Source: Aculops lycopersici (Eukaryota; Arthropoda; Arachnida; Trombidiformes; Eriophyidae). From it: 64,000 nt of DNA. A program made the position numbers and the translations under genes. The stretch is from positions 312,644 through 376,643 of the forward strand of contig WNKI01000003.1 in the NCBI GenBank assembly GCA_015350385.1, read 5' to 3'. The notes below the pieces were generated by a model that saw only the letters and a program-made list of their open reading frames with translations, searched no databases and was not told where the DNA came from. Shown here one piece after another: positions 22,022 to 45,640 of this stretch. Within the stretch, counting starts at the first letter, position 1. Each line of letters begins with the position of its first letter.

Positions 22022-25000
22022 CTAAAGGAAATTGTTGAGCAACTTCTTGGCGCCCGACAAAACATTTGCGCCCAAGTCGCTGGCTGCGTTGCCTAGAGTG
22101 CTACCTCCACTTGCTACTTTTCTTTTGCCAGCAATTGGACCAGCAACTCGCTTTGTCGAGGACACCTGTTGCGACCTACCTAAAGTGGGCAATTTATCCG
22201 CTGCACCCAACATATCGTTCAATTCCTGCTGCTTACTTCTTCTTCCCGCTTGAACACTAGACTTAGAGCGACCGTAAGAGCTCGCCGGCTGGACTCTGTG
22301 CGAACCACTTCCGCCCGCGCCAACTCGGCTCCGGCCAACGCTTGACGCTCGGCCCACCGACACCCGCCCATAACCACTCGACTCCACCTCAATGGCCGGA
22401 AGTGAGCCGTCGCCCATTGGCTGTTGGCCGCGCGGCTGGCCCGTCCTATTAAAGTTAGCTCGCCGCCTAGAGGCTATGGTTGTTTGTGATAGTGAGGAGC
22501 CCTCGCCGGTTGCGCTGCCACGACCTCCTGAAGACAAACGACTCCGTGCGCCTCCCTTAAATGCGTACACTTGACCTTCTTGTTCGGGAATATTTAATTT
22601 GAGAAAGACTCCCTGTGTTGGGTAAACTTGGTGGAGGACGGCGGCGTCTTCGTTTTCATTGAGCAATCTGTAGGTTTCCGTAACAAACTTGAAGCGATTC
22701 TTGCGCAAACTCGACAGCGAAATATCCTGCGAGTTTGCTATCAACCCTCGAAGCTCGGCCAACGTTATACGTCGCTTCGGAGGCAACTCAATACGAGCAA
22801 TGCACTCCTTTTTGGCCGTAAAGTGGCCATCGTGAACCACGTAAACAAAATACTTTCTATTCTTCATCTTATTGTCCAACTCTAACTCATTTTCAATATT
22901 ATTTAACATATACTCCTCCGCCCTACTATCCATTGAATCTTGCTTAGTCCCAGCGCTTGCATTGCCCGAGTTGGACGCCAACTTCCGCTTGCCGCTGTAG
23001 TCGACATTGAAGCGACTTTCTATGATTTCGCTCGGCGACATTGCAGCCGGCTGAGGATTTGCACCTGTTACTGTGTTTTGGGCAGATTGTTGTTGCTGCT
23101 GAGCCGCCACTTGTTGTTGTTGCTGACTTTGGTTGACTGGCTGCACCACCGCCAATCCATCCATTGAGATCCACTGACTTGCCTCTCCAGTTGGCGTTTT
23201 GTTTCCAGCCGAGTCTATCTTGATCTTACCTGTCACACTCTCATCTCTCAAATCAACAATTTCCAAATTTGTCTTCCTCTTGTCCAGTCTATTAACCACA
23301 ACCTGGTGATTCTTAAGTTGCCCTCCATCAGCTGGAATTGAAGTTGCGCTTGTTGCCGCAGCCGGTTTCTTGTCCTCGATTTGCTTGCCCATTGGGTTTG
23401 GCGGCCTATCTGATTGAGGGTTAGTGTTTTGTTTCTTAGATTTGGCAACATTTGATTTGATATTCGACTTCTCGGTTTCCTTATTGGCACTAGACGCAAC
23501 GTTAGTTTGGGCCGTTGGTTTTTCAGGAACTTTTGCTGGAGTGGAAGTGCCACCAGTTGAGGTTGTGGTGATTGCTGTTGTGTTGCTGGTGGTTGTAGTG
23601 CTAGTGGCAGCTATGTTACCATTAGTGGTAGTAGTGGCAATAGCGACCGGTGGTTTCTGCTCTTGGCCAAGTAATAAATTGGGACTTGGAGCTGCAATGT
23701 GATCAGGATTCCGAAGACCAGACTTTTTGATAGTCTCGACAAGCTCGCCAGGCAATTCAATGGAATCCAGCGAGTTGCTTGAGGTCTTGAGAGCATTCGA
23801 TGGCTTAATTGGTGAATTCTTCTCGCCCTCTGTAGTCTCTAGTTCTGGTTTGTCACTGTTTCCGCTGGAAGTGGCCGCGGGTAGATTGGGCACAGAGCCA
23901 TTAAAAAAATCTGTCAACAAAGCAACTCCTTCCTTCTTAACGCCATCTAAATTGTGATCAGACTCTTGATCTTTCGGCAACTTATTAGCTAGTTTAGCAT
24001 TACTACCCGACAAGTCGCTAACCGACCGACTAACTTGTGCCGGTTTCTGGCTGCCCTTCAACTCATCCCTGATTGCATTGGCCTTTCTATCGGCATTTGA
24101 TTCGTGCGATTGGAGATTACTATTCTCGGTTGGCTGCACTATGGCCATTGCCTTGTTGGCCACATTCATACCGCTTGTCTTAAACTCACTCTGAATATTT
24201 TTCACCGAACCAACCACTTGATTCCTTTGCACGGAATCAATCAAACCTTTAGCCTTCTCGTCCAACTTGGATACAATGGCTTCATTCGTTGCGCCTACCA
24301 TTTCATTGAGAGTTTGATTGCCTGGCTGAAGATTAGTTGTCGCCGAGGATGTTGTTGCCATCGATTGTTGTTGATTTTGTGTCTGATACGATTCGCTTGC
24401 CGTCGCCGAAGTCAAACCACTTATTCCACTACTAATCATTGATATTTTGCTCCCCCTGTCGCTAGTGACATCCTGATTCACCATTGTGGGCGACCTGGAC
24501 AAATTTGACAGCATATCTACGTTGTTATTGCCACCACTGGCGCCGCCATTGTTACCTGTATTGCTCGCACCTGGAACTGGCTGCTGTCGCTCGCCAATCA
24601 GCGACTTCCGCTTGCTACTCTGAGTTGCTTTCCGTTTTTTAAACGCCTTTACCCAGCCTAAAATGATAACCAAAATAATTGTGCTCACTATCATTACATT
24701 TGAGAGTAAAACTAGAATCTCAAACAATGAAAAACTTCCATCCTGCCGATTGAATAAGACCCAGTTTTCTCCCGCACTCCTCCCCGAGTCGCTGGGTCTA
24801 TTTGTAAACCGGGGAAAGGTTGGTACAGTTTGGCCCGGAGTTCTGCGTTGATTCAATGGCAAGGTGGTGAGTGTTTGCTGGGTCGACCTTGTGAGGCTAG
24901 TTTGTGATATTGAGTTGGGCTGGCTTTCTGTTGACAAGTCGCTCGTTTCGGTGGTGGATTTTGAGGATGTCATTGATGCAGGCGGCAGCGTTGTGGGTTC

Positions 25001-25645
25001 ATAGTCGACTTGTGAGAAGGATGATATGATGCGATTTGTACGAGGCGAGGGTTCAGTGATTCCCATGGGCTTCTGTGCTCGAGACATAGATAATGTCGAG
25101 ATAGGAGTCGGCGACGGAGGTCCAGTTTGTTGGCGGCTCTCCTTATCAGCGACCTGTCTGCCATCGATTAACTGAGCTAACTTGCCATTGTTTAGCCTCC
25201 CACTTACAGGTTGATGTTTGTACTTTGTGGTTGTGGGTCTCTGAGTGGTTGTTGTAGTTGTGATTGTCTTCCATTTTCTAGTTGTTGTTCTTGGTTTATA
25301 AGTTGTAGTTGTCGGCGGTTTTCGAGTTGTCGTGGCGGTCGCCCTTGTCGACACCTTTGCTCTCACAATGTTTGCAGTTGAGGCGGTCATGGCCGATGGC
25401 TTGAAGAGTAAACCGGAATCACTTGGTTGCGTCACCTGTCGATTGTAAAATTTGTCACTATCACCTTGTTGATTGTTTAATGATGACGATCCCAAGTCAG
25501 CAGCATCTCGCTTCGCAACCGGAACTAACCTCTCGACATTCTGGTTATCGTTTTGTTGCTGCTGCCGATGCCTACCTGGTGCGGTGACCAGCGGGATGCC
25601 ACGAAGCTTGTCGGCAATGAAGTAGGTTGCTTGTGGTGTTGCCAT
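22022..25645 (-). CDS. Single-pass membrane protein with C-terminal DIX/ubiquitin-like domain, family not recognised
   Basis: 1207 residues in one exon. An in-frame TAA sits six bases before the ATG. Residues ~1-300 are Ser/Thr/Pro-rich, with TTTT runs and TTRKPPTTTTYKP-type repeats, like an O-glycosylated stalk. One membrane span (ILVLLSNVMIVSTIILVIIL) lies at ~306-329, followed by the basic stop-transfer KAFKKRK. Residues 335-920 are low-complexity Asn/Gln/Ser/Thr. At ~928-1020 comes the only compact domain: KYFVYVVHDGHF, ARIELPPKRRITLAELRGLI, RFKFVTETY, then GVFLKLNIPE. This strand/helix order recalls DIX or ubiquitin-like folds; that is inference. The end is Arg/Ser/Gly-rich, closing at KKLLNNFL. 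No signal peptide is visible, so orientation depends on the anchor and is probably N-out by charge. A small 5'UTR intron is likely (donor near 25730). Confidence 0.7.
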   Translation of the reverse strand: MATPQATYFIADKLRGIPLVTAPGRHRQQQQNDNQNVERLVPVAKRDAADLGSSSLNNQQGDSDKFYNRQVTQPSDSGLLFKPSAMTASTANIVRAKVSTRATATTTRKPPTTTTYKPRTTTRKWKTITTTTTTQRPTTTKYKHQPVSGRLNNGKLAQLIDGRQVADKESRQQTGPPSPTPISTLSMSRAQKPMGITEPSPRTNRIISSFSQVDYEPTTLPPASMTSSKSTTETSDLSTESQPNSISQTSLTRSTQQTLTTLPLNQRRTPGQTVPTFPRFTNRPSDSGRSAGENWVLFNRQDGSFSLFEILVLLSNVMIVSTIILVIILGWVKAFKKRKATQSSKRKSLIGERQQPVPGASNTGNNGGASGGNNNVDMLSNLSRSPTMVNQDVTSDRGSKISMISSGISGLTSATASESYQTQNQQQSMATTSSATTNLQPGNQTLNEMVGATNEAIVSKLDEKAKGLIDSVQRNQVVGSVKNIQSEFKTSGMNVANKAMAIVQPTENSNLQSHESNADRKANAIRDELKGSQKPAQVSRSVSDLSGSNAKLANKLPKDQESDHNLDGVKKEGVALLTDFFNGSVPNLPAATSSGNSDKPELETTEGEKNSPIKPSNALKTSSNSLDSIELPGELVETIKKSGLRNPDHIAAPSPNLLLGQEQKPPVAIATTTTNGNIAATSTTTTSNTTAITTTSTGGTSTPAKVPEKPTAQTNVASSANKETEKSNIKSNVAKSKKQNTNPQSDRPPNPMGKQIEDKKPAAATSATSIPADGGQLKNHQVVVNRLDKRKTNLEIVDLRDESVTGKIKIDSAGNKTPTGEASQWISMDGLAVVQPVNQSQQQQQVAAQQQQQSAQNTVTGANPQPAAMSPSEIIESRFNVDYSGKRKLASNSGNASAGTKQDSMDSRAEEYMLNNIENELELDNKMKNRKYFVYVVHDGHFTAKKECIARIELPPKRRITLAELRGLIANSQDISLSSLRKNRFKFVTETYRLLNENEDAAVLHQVYPTQGVFLKLNIPEQEGQVYAFKGGARSRLSSGGRGSATGEGSSLSQTTIASRRRANFNRTGQPRGQQPMGDGSLPAIEVESSGYGRVSVGRASSVGRSRVGAGGSGSHRVQPASSYGRSKSSVQAGRRSKQQELNDMLGAADKLPTLGRSQQVSSTKRVAGPIAGKRKVASGGSTLGNAASDLGANVLSGAKKLLNNFL

Positions 25646-26726
25646 TTTAATTTACAATCTATATTATATATCTCAAATTTCTAATGAGTAGTGCACACTA
25701 TTGGACTCAACTAAATGCAAAACAACTCACCCTATACACCGAGATAACTCGCCACTTGCTCTCTCGTCACCCGAATGTGATGACCACTAACTCCCTTGAA
25801 CTCATTTAAGTTGAAAGGAGGAAACAAAGTACAAAATGTCAGTATTCAGCTGAATAACGTAGTTGCAGGAGAGTTTTTTGACCACCACCCCCTTGAGCAC
25901 GCACAAGTTTTGTATTTTGAACCCGAACAAGTGGGATTGCTTTGCAAGATCCTAGTCAACTCACTGGGGCCAGGTGAGAGATGATGTGTTGTATGGGAGA
26001 AAAAAGTAGGAGGCCAAGCGAGAGGTTAGCTACAAACTACAATTAGCCCACCGCCGCCAACTAAGGTCCGCGTCGAATCGGAATCGAGTCGCCGCAGACC
26101 GCTTCGTCCGTTTACCAAGTTTAGTGGGTCGCGCAGCTAGCTAGCTCGCTGGTTTGTGGCGCATTTGGCCGCTTAAATACCGTTGCGCGCCTTAATTAAG
26201 GTAAAATCATCAACGACGGTTAGTAAAGTCAAACGGATTGTGGTGCTGTGGTCAAGCCACAGTCCTGCCCGGCTAAAAGTCCACCAGCCAGCCAACCAAC
26301 GAACTGGCGAGTCAATCATAAGTGACCCGCTAGCCGGCGAGTCAGTGTGAGAGCGAGCACCTGGTGGCCTGCCTTTGCGTTGACCCAATTGGGACTTCTC
26401 GCCACCTAGGCACAAGGCAATGGGTGAGTTGGCCAGAGGGGAAAGCGAGAGTACCTAGTGGTGTCCGGTGGTTTCCGGACACACGTAGAACGGTGGCACT
26501 GCTATTTAGTGCGTAACTTCCTCCCCCCTGGTTGGCCAGCTCAGGTGGGCGGAACGCAACTCTCTATCTCGCGCCTAAACTTGACTCTCGCGCCGCATGA
26601 TTCTCCTATCTCCTCATTGGAACTCGCTAACCAATGGGACAGAGCGAGAGGTTAGCCACCCAATGGGGATGGCTGACCGATGAAATGCCACCACTGCAAC
26701 AAACAAAAGCTTCGAGTCGCGCGTCC

Positions 26727-26735
26727 ATATAAAAC
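26727..26735 (+). promoter_or_regulatory. TATA-like element CATATAAAA
   Basis: Plus-strand TATA match inside a GC-rich block, 1.66 kb upstream of the NT5C2 start codon. It could serve NT5C2 through a 5'UTR intron. There is no direct proof of use. Confidence 0.25.
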
Positions 26736-27420
26736 CTGGCACAGCGTCGCCCATAGCAACAGGCCGGCTCAGGTGGTTGCGAGGTGGTCGCGGAGTCTGC
26801 CTCGTCGTTTCTGTTTGGTAGTATGGGCGAGCAGTCAGGCGGCCGTATAAGAGATCGTCAGATTTGGACAGAACTTTAGGTTCACACTTTTCACCATTGA
26901 ACTCTTACGAAGGCTACCAATGAGGAAGATAACTCTTGTTATTACAATCATTAGTATTGTATGAATGAACACACAGATCAACTTGAAGGATCCATAGATC
27001 AGATCGTTGCGATCACTATAAGCACACGAGTGTAGTGGTTGCACTCTAATTGGTTTCCATTGATAGAGGCTCAATTGATTTCTAATTATCATTGTCGTGG
27101 CGCCATTAAGTCGGTTTGCGTAAACAAATCGATAACTTGTTGTCATCACGTAATGATGCTTCAAAGATAATTTGATTATTTGTAATGGGAAGAGCTGAGC
27201 GAATTTGGGAGTCTTCCGATATCTCCCCTCCCCCCACAAGCGCAGATGACACTGTGCGCTAATAGCTCTTACTTTCCCCCTCTTTATTGTCTTTTTACAC
27301 CCACGAGCAGCGTCAAAATAAACAAAACCAACAGGCCGCCAGTGGGTCTCTCTGTCTACAGAGCAGCAGCTAGAGCGGTATACGCCTGGAGGGGAAAAAT
27401 CTCAATCTTGTTCAAGCGTC

Positions 27421-27449
27421 TGCTTCGAGCGCTTTTTACGCTCGAAGCA
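27421..27449. repeat. Perfect 11-bp inverted repeat with 7-nt loop
   Basis: The left arm TGCTTCGAGCG (27421-27431) and the right arm CGCTCGAAGCA (27439-27449) are exact reverse complements around CTTTTTA. It would form a stable hairpin in RNA or bind a dimeric factor in DNA. It lies in non-coding DNA upstream of NT5C2. Confidence 0.85.
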
Positions 27450-28392
27450 CACAAAATCCTCGATAACTTCCAGCCGATTGCGTTCCTGCCAATCCCAAAG
27501 GAAAACTATTTATGCAACTGGTGCGCTGATGCAATAGACGCGCGACAAGGTGCACTGAAGTATATCCCTGCAGGAAAAAATCTTGGCTCGAAGAGGGGCT
27601 AAAATTGCGGTAACAATTTTGGTTCAAGATAAGTGTAGGAGAAACCCAAATTGGGCTTGAAAAGTGGTAACTTTTCCCTCATTATCTAACGCTCGTTGGG
27701 ATTTATGAAATGTTCGAACTTTCCCCCTAGCTCGAAGTTCGGGCTTCGGACGACCACTCTAGCGGCAGCAGCAGCGGCAGCAGCAGTTGAGTCAGGTACA
27801 CGACGAAGACGCACGGAGCAGAAAGTTAAGTCGCCGAAGCAGCGGAGGTAGCAGTTCAGCAGCGCAGCAACAAACCAGACGGTCGGTCGATCTGTGAACA
27901 AAGACGCGCGGCTATCGTGCGACTTGAGTTATTATATCATCATAACATCAATTGGAATAATAAAATCTCTTACGACACTCCTAGACTTCTAACTTGCGGA
28001 GCCATCGAATGAGCATCGAGGCGCTAATTTTCAATTAGTGTAGGAGTCTATGCGATCTCGCGAAAAATATCAACACAGGAGAAAGATTCGCAAAAATTGA
28101 GACAATTTTCTTTGCGAAACACGCGTAAAAAATCCAAATCAACTTTTGCGACGGACCTGCGCGCCGATCCGCAAAATAAAAGTCAACGACTGTAATACAT
28201 TATCACCTCTTGTCTTGAAACTCTCGGACTCGAAGCGCACATCCATTTTATTAATAGTTAGAGATAAGTTTATAGTTCTAGTACGAAGAAGCCAAGCTTA
28301 TGTAACATTAAGTGAGATTGAGGAGAACAACTATAATAACATAATATCACGTCAGCATCACCAGCGGCATCACTTTCATAATCACTATCACA

Positions 28393-30486
28393 ATGTCGAA
28401 CTCTGAGACCAATCCACAGACTGTTCAACAACAGCAACAAGCACTTGAATCAAATAGCCAAAAGCAACAGCAACAACAGGCACAACAGAAGCCTGTCGGC
28501 AATAGTGACGAGCAGGATGACATAGAGGAGCTCGCTCCAGGTCAAATGGATTTGCCAACGGGATATAGTCTTTTGGATCCTTTGGCCGGCGGTAAGAAGT
28601 ATTACAGGTCCTCGCATCATCGTATCTTTGTCAATCGAAGTTTGAGTCTAGAAAAGATCAAATTTTTTGGATTTGACATGGATTACACCCTTGCTGAGTA
28701 TCGTTCACCAGAATTTGAGTCGCTAGCTTACCGCCTGGCGATCAAAAAATTGGTTGATATGGGTTATCCAAAGACATTCGGTGAAACCACCTATGACCCA
28801 TCATTTCCTGTACGTGGCTTATGGTTCGATACCCTTTATGGCAATTTTCTCAAGGTTGATGCTTACGGAAACATCCTCGTCTGTGTCCATGGATTCAAAT
28901 TCCTTAAAACTTCAGAAATATTCAGCATCTATCCAAACAAGTTTGTTCAAATGAACGATTCTAGAATATATGTTTTGAACACTTTGTTCAATCAGCCAGA
29001 AACATGTGCACTAGCTCAGGTTATTAATTACTTTAGCACAAACGAAGACTATGATAGAAGCTCGCCTTACGGAGTTAAAGATAATAAGGCAAATCTATTC
29101 ATGCCCTTCAAGAGTATGTTCCAGGATGTTCGCAACGCCTTTGATACAATTCATGCGGATGGATCCTTGAAGAAAGAAACAGTAGATAACTTAGAGACTT
29201 ATGTCATTAAAGACGAGAGGATTCCTTTGTTGTTCGATAGAATGCGCGAAAATGGAAAGAAGGTATTTTTATTGACCAATAGTGGCTACAAATACACAGA
29301 TCAAATAATGTCATATCTATTTAGTCTACCTAGTTGTCAATCTAGAAGATGGACTTCTTACTTTGATTTTATCATTGTAGATGCTAGAAAGCCATTGTTT
29401 TTCGGCGAGGGAACCATCTTGAGACAAGTAGACATCAAGACAGGAGCACTTAGAATTGGAACACACATCGAGGACATCTGCGGTCCATTGTTGCCAGATC
29501 AGATATTTTCAGGAGGAAACTGTGACACTCTAACCAAGTTGATGGGAGCGCGAGGTCGCGATGTATTATATGTCGGCGATCACATCTACGGCGACATATT
29601 GAGATCGAAGAAGATTCGTGGATGGCGTACATTCTTGGTTGTACCGGAATTGCAACGTGAACTCGAGGTCTGGTCAGAGAAGCGACATTTGTTCTTACGT
29701 CTATCCGAACTGGACATCCGACTTGGAGATGTTTACAAGAATTTAGATAGCTCCTGTAGAGAGAATCCAGACATTAGTCATGTAAAATCACAAATTCGCA
29801 CAACTATACATGAGCTAGATATGTCTTATGGGTCTCTAGGTAGCATTTTTCGTTGCGGCTCACGCCAAACTCATTTTGCAAACCAGATTGCCCGCTATGC
29901 AGATTTGTACGCCTGTACATTCTTGAACCTGTTCTATTACCCGTTCTCGTACTTCTTCCGGTCGCCAAGTGCACTGCTTCCCCACGAATCCACGGTATTA
30001 CCTTCAAGCGTAGTTATTCCACCGCAACCGAAATTTGAGACTCTAGTGGACTCAGACTCAAATAGGGGTACAGCATCAACAGCAGTCTCGGCTGCTAAGG
30101 CAGCCAAGGGTTCGGGAATGCAAGACAGCGGCTCGAAACTCATAACTGAAACTGATAGAGCGCTCCAACAAGGAGTATCGGCGAGAGCTCATGGTAATAA
30201 TGAGCTAAATCGCACTGATGCAGAACAACAAGACTCTCTCGTCAAGCCACCACCTGTCAAGTATCGTAAGGATTCCTTAGTTCCACTTGGAGTTACTCAT
30301 CACCACGACACGGATGATGATAGTGAGGGAGAGCCGGATGAATCACGTGCTGGGAACCAACGTCGAAATTCTCATTCGCCACCAATCCCTGAGACTCTTG
30401 AGGAGGCGGTGCCACCGGGTGAAAATATGATGACACAGACTGAATCACAAATATATCATACTGCCAAAGAGAACAGTACCGATTAG
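28393..30486 (+). CDS. NT5C2: Cytosolic purine 5'-nucleotidase (cN-II)
   Basis: 697 residues, single exon, against ~561 in humans. The enzyme is a HAD-superfamily phosphatase that hydrolyses IMP and GMP and can transfer phosphate to nucleosides, so it sets purine nucleotide levels in the cytosol. Motif I is FGFDMDYTLAEY (nucleophile Asp95, Asp97). Motif II Thr lies in FLLTNSGY. Motif III Lys is in the VDARKPLFF segment. Motif IV is YVGDHIYGDILRSKK. The block RGLWFDTLYGNFLKVD and the region YADLYACTFLNLFYYPF near the end of the core are family-specific. A ~43-residue Gln-rich N-tail and a ~140-residue Ser-rich C-tail with an acidic patch (DTDDDSEGEPDE) are extra; the patch may stand in for the acidic C-terminus of the mammalian enzyme. 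Convergent with RPL18, 140 bases apart. Confidence 0.95.
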   Translation: MSNSETNPQTVQQQQQALESNSQKQQQQQAQQKPVGNSDEQDDIEELAPGQMDLPTGYSLLDPLAGGKKYYRSSHHRIFVNRSLSLEKIKFFGFDMDYTLAEYRSPEFESLAYRLAIKKLVDMGYPKTFGETTYDPSFPVRGLWFDTLYGNFLKVDAYGNILVCVHGFKFLKTSEIFSIYPNKFVQMNDSRIYVLNTLFNQPETCALAQVINYFSTNEDYDRSSPYGVKDNKANLFMPFKSMFQDVRNAFDTIHADGSLKKETVDNLETYVIKDERIPLLFDRMRENGKKVFLLTNSGYKYTDQIMSYLFSLPSCQSRRWTSYFDFIIVDARKPLFFGEGTILRQVDIKTGALRIGTHIEDICGPLLPDQIFSGGNCDTLTKLMGARGRDVLYVGDHIYGDILRSKKIRGWRTFLVVPELQRELEVWSEKRHLFLRLSELDIRLGDVYKNLDSSCRENPDISHVKSQIRTTIHELDMSYGSLGSIFRCGSRQTHFANQIARYADLYACTFLNLFYYPFSYFFRSPSALLPHESTVLPSSVVIPPQPKFETLVDSDSNRGTASTAVSAAKAAKGSGMQDSGSKLITETDRALQQGVSARAHGNNELNRTDAEQQDSLVKPPPVKYRKDSLVPLGVTHHHDTDDDSEGEPDESRAGNQRRNSHSPPIPETLEEAVPPGENMMTQTESQIYHTAKENSTD

Positions 30487-30626
30487 AAATTTGATTGTTT
30501 GTTGCGATGTTGTGTCAGTAGCATAAGACAGTATACAGTTTCGGTATCAATATTGAGAGACTCATGAGGTTGAGTCATTCTTTTAATTGAATATAAATGT
30601 AGATTACTACAAGTATATCTTTACGC

Positions 30627-31313
30627 TTACTTCTTGTAACCTCTGCTTGAACGCCTACCTCTGGCCCTCTCAAACTTTCTTCCCTTTGATCTAACATATG
30701 GTCTAGCGTGGCTATGTGGTTGACCTGGAGCGGCACCAAAGTGCTTGCAAGCCTCACGGGCATTTCTTGATCCTTGCAACAGGACGGTGCCCTTTCCTCT
30801 TGGTGATCTGGTTGCAAGTTGATCGAATGTGAGACACTCACCTCCAGCCTTCAAGATCCTTTCACGAGCACCCTCGGCAAATCTGATGGCGCAAACTGTT
30901 AATTTTGGAACAGTGAAAACACGCTTGTCATCTAGAACTGATCCAACAACAACTGCGATCTTGTCCTTGCGATCTTCCGAGCTCATGTTGTTGATCTGCA
31001 ATGGTTATTGGTGGGTGCAAGATAATGGACGGGTTAGTATTGTGACTCTCATGCGCAAATCGAACTACACCTAAGTTTTGTTTTGCTTGGTTATTATCTC
31101 TCGTCGAATACTTACCAATTTTCTCAACGACAATGGTGGCCTGTTGATCTTGCTCATGCATAGACGCTTGTAGATGATCTCATTGAACTTGGCTCCGGTT
31201 CTTCTACCGAGAAACTTGTATAATCTGACAAGCAACCTTAGGTATGGGTCGCCGCTTTTTGGCGAGGTCCTACGAGCCTTTCTGTCGTATTTGTGCACAG
31301 TGTCAACTGCCAT
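30627..31313 (-). CDS. RPL18: 60S ribosomal protein L18 (eL18)
   Basis: Two exons, 31313-31116 and 30995-30627, joined in phase 0 as LRKL|INNM. The result is 188 residues, the same as the human protein. eL18 is a component of the large ribosomal subunit. The sequence matches along its length: YDRKARRTSPKS, YLRLLVRLYKFLGRRT, NRPPLSL, AVVVGSVLDD, ILKAGGECLTFDQLA, the GTVLLQG segment and the C-terminal PHSHARPYVRSKGRKFERAR. The only divergent part is the residues around the splice junction. The 119-base intron has a consensus donor GTAAGT and acceptor TTGCAG. Confidence 0.98.
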
Positions 31314-32602
31314 GATTAGTTTTTACAGCTTATCAATAATAATAATTGATTAAATAATAATTTGATTATAATAATATATCAATATCAGGTTCTTGAGGAG
31401 AATAATGGTTAAGTTACAAATAGCCTAAATGTGTACACTGGACTCCCATTGGCCAGAACGTGTGTGGATTTTTGGAAGAAACACACATGCATCGAAGAAA
31501 TGTGTGCATTTTGAGAAGAGGAAACCGGCGTGCAACGCAATGTGTATGTGAACTCAATGCGCACGCGCGACGTTTAAAACGCGCGAAACTTCAAATTCAC
31601 TTGGCCTCGCAGAGCTTGAAACTTGACGAGAATCTCAAATTCGATTCTCTAGCTTCACAAACATCAGTTTATATACAATACAATATGGAAACTCAAAAGA
31701 AAATTTTTCATCAATTTGATTTTTATTTATAATGTTTCCCAAAACTTGACTACATTACATGAGATCTCATGCCTCTGTTTGCAATCCATCTGAAATCATG
31801 TTCAATTTAATTTGATGTACTTCCGCTGGGTTGATAGGCGTGACTTGTTTTTTGTGTTTCTCGACGATACACCTCTCTCTTTCTTGCTCCAAATACCCAT
31901 CAGATCAGACCAACATCCTATATCCATTTGCCTTCACTTAAGTTTCAATTAATCGATCATCATCTCATAATCAACTCGGGCTCTGATTACTAATAATTTA
32001 CCCACTATCTTATAACTTGCCGTTCATCAATTGATTTGATATAGAACCCTTTGCATTCGCGACAAGCTGACTTGATGTTGATGATCGATCAACATCCATC
32101 AGCTTCTGAGCAAATGCTAAAATCGAGACGCAAAGTTGGTAACCAAATTAGACTTTGTCCTCCTCCTCTCTTATTTCGTTTACTTCGTTCTTTTATTTCT
32201 CCTCGTTTGTTTGTTTGTTTCTCTACTTCCGGTTGTTCGTGGCACGCGTCACTTTAGTTGTATTGACTAGACGAGTTCAATTAAAAATGATGAAACTTTC
32301 TGTTTATTTGTCGTTGTCATTCCTCCTTTTTGTTGGTGGGATGCGATATACTCATAGTTCTTCTTCTTCTTCTTGTTCCCCCTAAATATCAATGTCCCTC
32401 CCTGATTCTAGTTTCACAACCGAGATTAGTTAAGAAATTTTCTACTACTCAAATTGCCACTGTAACTTGAAGCTCGCACCATGTTCAACAAATGAGATCA
32501 ACACAATACCAAAATTCTGTCAGGTGGTTGTATTATTGAATTAATGATGATGATAATAATAATAATAGTAATAATATTTTAAGCTATATATAACCATGAG
32601 AC
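31314..32602. other. Spacer between RPL18 promoter and the 3' end of the LDLa gene
   Basis: 1.3 kb of AT-rich DNA. It should hold the RPL18 promoter (right of 31313) and the 3'UTR of the LDLa gene (left of 32603); both lie on the minus strand. No coding segment was found. Confidence 0.4.

Positions 32603-45640
<13,038 letters not shown>

Larger units (their letters stand above)
25646..28392. other. Divergent upstream region of the DIX-like gene and NT5C2
   Basis: 2.7 kb with no supported coding exon. It contains a CATATAAAA element on the plus strand near 26728, GC-rich blocks at 26.0-26.8 kb, an 11-bp perfect hairpin (27421-27449), and AT-rich DNA directly before NT5C2. Open frames such as 27246-27602 show no domain. 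Confidence 0.4.

Noticed and set aside
23424..23702. Hydrophobic Val-rich plus-strand frame
   Set aside because: Antisense reading of the Thr/Ala/Asn-rich part of the DIX-like protein; it looks membrane-like only because GTT/GTG complement the Asn and Thr codons.
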